Shown here: positions 59,900 through 64,000 of the stretch, piece by piece
How positions within the stretch are numbered: position 1 is the stretch's first letter
Layout: each line of letters begins with the position of its first letter
NCBI GenBank assembly: GCA_032164245.1
Contig: JAVMKO010000001.1
Location: forward strand, 82,953,892 to 83,017,891
Source: Sternotherus odoratus
Taxonomy: Eukaryota > Chordata > Testudines > Kinosternidae
DNA: 64,000 nucleotides
Direction of reading: 5' to 3'
Program-made: the position numbers and the translations under genes
The notes under the pieces: model-generated
What the model was told of the DNA's origin: nothing
What the model saw: only the letters and a program-made list of their open reading frames with translations
Databases searched by the model: none

Positions 59900-61252
59900 A
59901 CTGCACCCTCCATGGTCCCTCGAGGGCACCGGCTTAAAGATTTCTTTAATTTCTCTCTTACTTTTGCTTTGAGTTGAATTTACTTTCCCTGTGAATTTAA
60001 TACATGTATGATCTTCAAGATCAAATGTGTTTTCATTGCACGCAATGGTGATTTTAAAAAATGTAAATCTGTGTAGGAATGTTCTATTTCAGCATGCACC
60101 AAAAGGCACTATTATTAAAGACTTCACAGTACCTTGAGTTTAGCTCTTACAATCCCTATCACCGCGTTGCACCAATTTTTATTTGAAATCACAAACCTTT
60201 TCTGGGGAGGTTTCTGTGCCTGCATATGAACCCTGCAAAATCCTGAAACAAATAGATTTGCATGGATTTGAGACCTGTTTTCTCACCTATTGCCCTACCC
60301 AAATCCTGGTATTTCTCAATATTCCTTTCTATTTAGGGAAAAGAGAGAGGTGTGAAAATGTCTTTAATGCTCCATGTGTGCCTCAGGGGGTGTACACATA
60401 ATTATTTACTGAAGATATCTGTAATGAATAAAGAGTTTGAGATAGTGTTGCCACCAAGTCTGTGATGTGCAAAAGTGCGACTTATTTTTATTTTAGACAA
60501 GTTCAGATTTTCCTTTTTTCTTTTCATATAGTGGTTACTCCCTTAAAATGTCAGTCATACATTTTCTGTAATATAAAAGAGAAGGAAATATCTGTTAAAT
60601 TACATTAAACTGTGTTAAGATAATTGAAATACTGGAATCAGGTGGAAATTGCATTCCTGAAAGAGGGAAACTGCTTCTTTATCTCTCTTATTGCATATAG
60701 TCTGAAGCTCCTGCCACCAGCTGCTAGTGTTTCCTTCTGTTTTCTGTCTTTAGCCATTATAACCCTTCCCTTTTCCTCCCATTTACCCATACATCAGTAT
60801 CACTTTGTGATTGGCAAACCCTGTCAGTTTAGTGGCTACCATAATTCCCACTCTCTCTTTCCTGATTAGTTTTCTGAGTCCTTCACTACCAGCAACTAGG
60901 TCAGCAGTGGTCCAGTGTTTTTCCTGCTCTTCAGGCATAGAGGTAGAGATATAGGCGTCTCTCTCTTTTCTGGCCAGAGACATCAAAGAAAATGGAGTCC
61001 TTTTCTGTTCAAAGGGTGGCATACAAATGTTGCTCTTTATAAGATGAGCTCAGTGTGTGTTTAGCTGATGTGATATATTTTATTGATCTGTGCTCTTTTT
61101 AGGGCCCTTCTCAGACATTCATTATATTTGTTGTGTAGAATGGTGAAATGGGAACTGTTTTGCAATGTGAGCAACCCCATTTTCAGCCTCATTCTGTAGC
61201 TCTGCAGGACGTTGGAAGAGTCTGGCTTCATATAGGTGATATAAACTGGTAA
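59900..61252. other. Intron sequence upstream of the LARGE1 exon, nothing recognised
   Basis: No repeat family or additional exon is recognised in the 1.35 kb before the acceptor tract. Confidence 0.5.
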
Positions 61253-61282
61253 CCTTTCCTCCTTTCTCTTTCAGAGAGTAAT

Positions 61283-61318
61283 ATGTGGGAGGCTGTGGAC
61301 TACACACTTCCGACATAG
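61283..61318 (+). promoter_or_regulatory. Upstream ORF (11 codons) in the LARGE1 5' leader
   Basis: An ATG at 61283 with A at -3 opens an 11-codon frame that stops with TAG at 61316-61318. It is out of frame with LARGE1 and ends 38 nt before the LARGE1 ATG. If the exon is spliced as proposed, scanning ribosomes would meet it first, so it could dampen translation. Function is inferred from position only. Confidence 0.45.
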
Positions 61319-61356
61319 GAACAGAACTGGGTTTGGGAATCTCTACGTCTGAGAGA

Positions 61357-61462
61357 ATGCTGGGAATCTGCAGAGGGAGACGGAAATTCCTGGCTGCCTC
61401 TCTGACTCTCCTTTTTGTTCCTGCCTTTACCTGGATTTACTTGTTTTCTGGGAGTTTTGAAG
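61357..61462 (+). CDS. LARGE1: LARGE1 first coding exon (N-terminus only, partial gene)
   Basis: The 35 complete codons begin [15 protein letters not shown] and end in [11 protein letters not shown], which I recognise as the start of LARGE1. From recall, a few residues differ conservatively from mammals, near positions 17, 20, 21 and 24. LARGE1 is a type II Golgi membrane enzyme of about 756 residues. It alternately adds xylose and glucuronic acid to build matriglycan on alpha-dystroglycan, the laminin-binding glycan lost in some muscular dystrophies. Only the short basic cytosolic tail (residues 1-10, CRGRRK) and the signal-anchor helix (about 11-30) lie in this exon. The coiled-coil stem and both catalytic domains must be in exons beyond the window. 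The ATG has A at -3. The exon ends in phase 1 (GAA G / GTAAGA), so the next exon must supply the rest of codon 36, expected to be Asp. No stop or frameshift is seen. Confidence 0.93.
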
Positions 61463-61861
61463 GTAAGAGTAAAGAAACCTGGTGGGAGCTGATGAATGAG
61501 GAGGATGGGAACTGACAAGTGGTAGGATTTCAATCATTACAGGTTAAATAAAGCTGTTGTCATGCACTGCAAATGGCTTCCTGTGTGTAGCTCTTAACAA
61601 CAGGAGTCCTTGCCACCATTTGACGGATGAGGAGTATGTAGATCCTGGCATCATTAGTTTGCTTTTTCTCTTCCACTTTGCACTTAAAAAGCACTGTTAG
61701 AAATTATTTCCCCTTATTCTTTTTTCGTCTCTGTGCTTCCTGGCATTTCATTGTCTGTATCTCGTGTCTTGGTGGTAGATAATTATGATGATAAAATTTT
61801 AATTTAAGAGCAGCTCTAAAAAGAGAAGTGTTTGTTTATGTAAATTTTATGGTTATTAATA

Positions 61862-61960
61862 ATCATGTTTATTACAGTGGTGCCTAAGGGCCAACCAAGA
61901 CAAACACAGAGTTGTTGATGGTCTCTCCCCCAAAGATCTTATAATCTGAATAGACAAGAC
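61862..61960 (-). mobile_element. MIR-tail type SINE fragment
   Basis: CAGTGGTGCCTAAGGGCCAA and AGATCTTATAATCTGAATAG, then ACAAGACAGACA, match the extended tail in minus orientation. Confidence 0.6.
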
Positions 61961-63597
61961 AGACACAAAGTGCGGGAAAGTATACAGAAGTACTTGAAAA
62001 GGGCACCCATCCATATGTTCTGTCTAGGCACTCTTAAGACACAACTTTAAAACACAAGAGCAGCAATTTAAGATAATGTGCCACAATTCTCCCTCCCCTT
62101 TGAATAGTTTTCCACCAATACAATTACAATCCCTCCCTCATATCCCTTCTTCATCTTAAAATGGGGGGGGGGGAGGAGGGGAGGAGGCGGGGGAAGGACG
62201 ACCTTGCAGTGAGCCCTGACACTCATCAGATTTGAGGTGGGGTAGAGGAGGAGAACAAATTGCAGAGCCATAGGGCACTCAGACAAAGCCCCACCAGAAG
62301 CCACTTCTCAGGTATACTTGTGGCGCGTCAGTCTGAGAACTTTTTACTCTCACCTTATACCAGTGAGATAGGCATGTTAGTGTCATTGTGAACATGGCTG
62401 AGATCAGATGTAGGCTAGTTTTCAAATGTGTTCTTCCCTCCCCTCCCCTTATTTAGTGATGCAATGGGAGCTGTTGTAAAAATGTTTGCTAGAATTTGCT
62501 GAGTATTTCTATACAAGGTTACAAAATAACATTTCAGTAAAGTATGCACAGCTATCTACAGTGCAAGTGGACAGCTTTTCAATCCATTTATCAGTGCCTG
62601 GCAGGTGAAACAAATATTGAGCACAGAAAATCAATTTGTATCTTGAGGATCTTGCTATATAAAACCAGCTTAGATGCACTGTCTGGCCATCTCCTGCTTG
62701 CTGTAGTTGTGGTTGGAATGTCTTTCTGTCTCCTTCCCATTTGCAGGTGGAGTTGCTCAATATAGTATGTGCACTGACTTGCAGCTATATATTAGTGACT
62801 TGGAAAAAAACACCACTTTGCCAATTAAGTTCTAAATATCAAGAAACAAAGTTTCTGGCATTAAAGAATTTCATTAGTGACACTTCATTTAGGTGGGGTC
62901 AGAAGGAACCGTGATTCCCAATCTTATTTACTGTTACTTTGTAGCTTGAAAAATTGGGATGGAACATTTTATGCTTGGTCAACAGGTGATTTCACTTTTG
63001 AAAGCTTAAAGAAAATCTGTTCAGCAATTTTTGAGTTATCCTAGCATGAGAAAAGGCGTTTCAGCTATACTTAGATTCTGTTCAGCTGTTCAGATTCCAG
63101 CTTTCTATAAGACAATTCAGAAAGCTGACCATGTATACACATGTGCTTGTGTGATTGTATTTAGTGATTCAACAGTAATGTACAATCACTATGTGAGATC
63201 GGCCTAGGATGAAACATTTATAGAATTCACAGTAAACTGGAAACCTGAGGGACAGTAGATGGTTGTTTGAAAACAAATGGTCTTACATGCTGAATGGCCA
63301 TGATTTTGTTTAATTGCAATAGTTGAGCAAGTTTGGGTCTCACCTTTTGAGTTTTAGAAAAATTATTATGGTCGCACTTGATATTAAGGTTCCTTTTTGC
63401 AAAGGGTTTATAAATGATGTTATAAATAAGTTAGAGACATGAGTAATATGTGTTGTAGATGGTTGCAAGACATCCCTGGAAGGTATTACAAATGGTTATT
63501 AACCAAGGTTATAACAAAAGTTATTGAGATTTTGAACTTAACAATTTATATCAATTGATTAGCCAATTATTTAACTAATCATCATTTTTCAGAGATA
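61961..63597. other. Intron sequence, nothing recognised
   Basis: A G-rich tract lies at 62163-62196. No exon or repeat family is identified. Confidence 0.5.
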
Positions 63598-64000
63598 CAG
63601 AGTTTAAGGCTGGAAGGGATCATTAGGTCTTCTAGTCATGTATATATCATAAGCTGTTAAATTTTACCCATTTACCCTTGTGTTGAGCCCCATAACTTGT
63701 GTTTGGCTATAGCATATTTTCCAGAATGATCTTCAGTCTTGATCTGAAGACATCCAAGAGATGGAGAATCCACCACTTCCCCTGGTGGTGATTCCAGTTG
63801 TTAATCCCCTTCATTGTTAAAAATTCATGTCTAATTCCTAATTTGAATTGGTCTGGCTTCAGCTTTCAGACACTGAAGCTCGTTATGCCTTTCTCTGCCA
63901 GCTTAAAAAGTCCTTTTGTATCTGGTACTTTGCTCCCATGACGGTACTTAGATACTGTAATTAAATCACCTCTCAATCTTTTTGATAAACAGATTGAGCT
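63598..64000 (-). mobile_element. CR1 LINE 3' part, runs off the window
   Basis: AGTTTAAGGCTGGAAGGGAT (3' UTR) is followed by GAGAATCCACCACTTCCCC, CCAGTTGTTAATCCCCTTCA and TTAAATCACCTCTCAATCTT. These are CR1 motifs in minus orientation. The 5' end is beyond 64000. Confidence 0.85.

Larger units (their letters stand above)
1..61274 (+). other. Putative LARGE1 intron upstream of the first coding exon
   Basis: No other convincing coding exon was found in this interval, and a spliced acceptor closes it at 61274. LARGE1 in other vertebrates has very long introns near its 5' end, so intron is the simplest reading. One or more non-coding 5' UTR exons could lie inside and would be invisible without transcript data. 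The contents are the repeats listed separately. Confidence 0.7.
61275..61462 (+). other. LARGE1: LARGE1 exon boundaries (acceptor, 5'UTR part, coding part, donor)
   Basis: A pyrimidine-rich tract (about 61253-61272) runs into TTTCAG, with AG at 61273-61274. This makes 61275 the first exon base. The donor GTAAGA starts at 61463. The exon is 188 nt: 82 nt of 5' untranslated sequence and 106 nt coding. The exact acceptor is inferred from the consensus, not from a transcript. Confidence 0.8.
61463..64000 (+). other. LARGE1 intron after the first coding exon (start only)
   Basis: The intron opens with GTAAGAG. It holds a MIR-tail fragment near 61.9 kb and a G-run at about 62.16 kb. It ends, as far as visible, in a minus-strand CR1 from about 63.6 kb. 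No second LARGE1 exon is visible. Confidence 0.75.

Noticed and set aside
59067..59913. Overlapping 246- and 272-codon minus-strand frames
   Set aside because: GC-rich hAT interior and terminus. Both frames are open through proline- and histidine-rich simple sequence and cross the element boundary.
61285..61356. Possible 24-residue N-terminal extension of LARGE1
   Set aside because: The frame is open upstream, but its first start-like codon is GTG, not ATG. The known LARGE1 start is the ATG at 61357.
1..64000. Bacterial or viral genome signals, operons, tRNA or rRNA genes
   Set aside because: No dense ORFs, ribosome-binding sites or RNA-gene signatures are present. Composition, splice sites and repeats are vertebrate.

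Overview
This window is non-coding-rich vertebrate nuclear DNA with one recognisable coding exon. The exon is at 61275-61462 on the + strand. It has a polypyrimidine tract and AG acceptor, an ATG at 61357, 35 codons that I recognise as the conserved N-terminus of LARGE1 (the Golgi xylosyl-/glucuronyltransferase that extends matriglycan on alpha-dystroglycan), and a GTAAGA donor. The rest is best read as intron: 1-61274 is probably the long intron upstream of the first coding exon, and 61463-64000 is the start of the next intron. Almost every other open reading frame here is chance, low-complexity or transposon-derived.

The repeats point to a sauropsid, most likely a turtle, with a crocodilian as the alternative. 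Evidence is CR1 LINE 3' ends, MIR-like SINEs with an extended tail, many non-autonomous hAT elements, PIF/Harbinger-like MITEs starting GGCTAYGTCTACACTGC, TA-flanked elements ending AATACGG, and short palindromic MITEs centred on a CCATTGA-like core. Family names come from recall. The TIRs, target-site duplications and nesting described below are read directly from the sequence.

Layout. 1-5.4 kb: two TA-flanked MITE copies, a CR1/L3-like piece and a MIR. 5.4-13.4 kb: a dense cluster of hAT elements, Chompy-like MITEs, three copies of one ~280-bp hAT-like family, a solo LTR with TATA and AATAAA on the minus strand, and an 800-bp Harbinger-like element with a hairpin. 13.4-18.2 kb: almost repeat-free. 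18.2-23.4 kb: CR1/L3, a 137-bp TA-flanked MITE, a CR1 with a readable reverse-transcriptase C-terminus, and a G-rich hAT. 23.4-28.3 kb: mostly plain intron. 28.3-36.7 kb: three young hAT insertions with perfect 8-bp duplications, one carrying a nested hAT, another carrying a (CCG)n-like array plus fifteen 40-bp repeats and sitting inside an older palindromic MITE. 36.7-47.3 kb: older repeats, paired hATs, MITEs and MIRs. 47.3-53.4 kb: sparse. 53.4-55.4 kb: a CR1 split by a 668-bp LTR. 57.5-59.9 kb: a TTTC array and a 1.68-kb hAT. 61.3 kb: the LARGE1 exon. 63.6 kb to the end: another CR1 running off the window.

I found no complete gene, RNA gene, CRISPR array or convincing new protein system. 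The most informative items are the LARGE1 anchor exon with a short upstream ORF, the datable nested insertions, and the hairpin- and minisatellite-bearing hAT elements.
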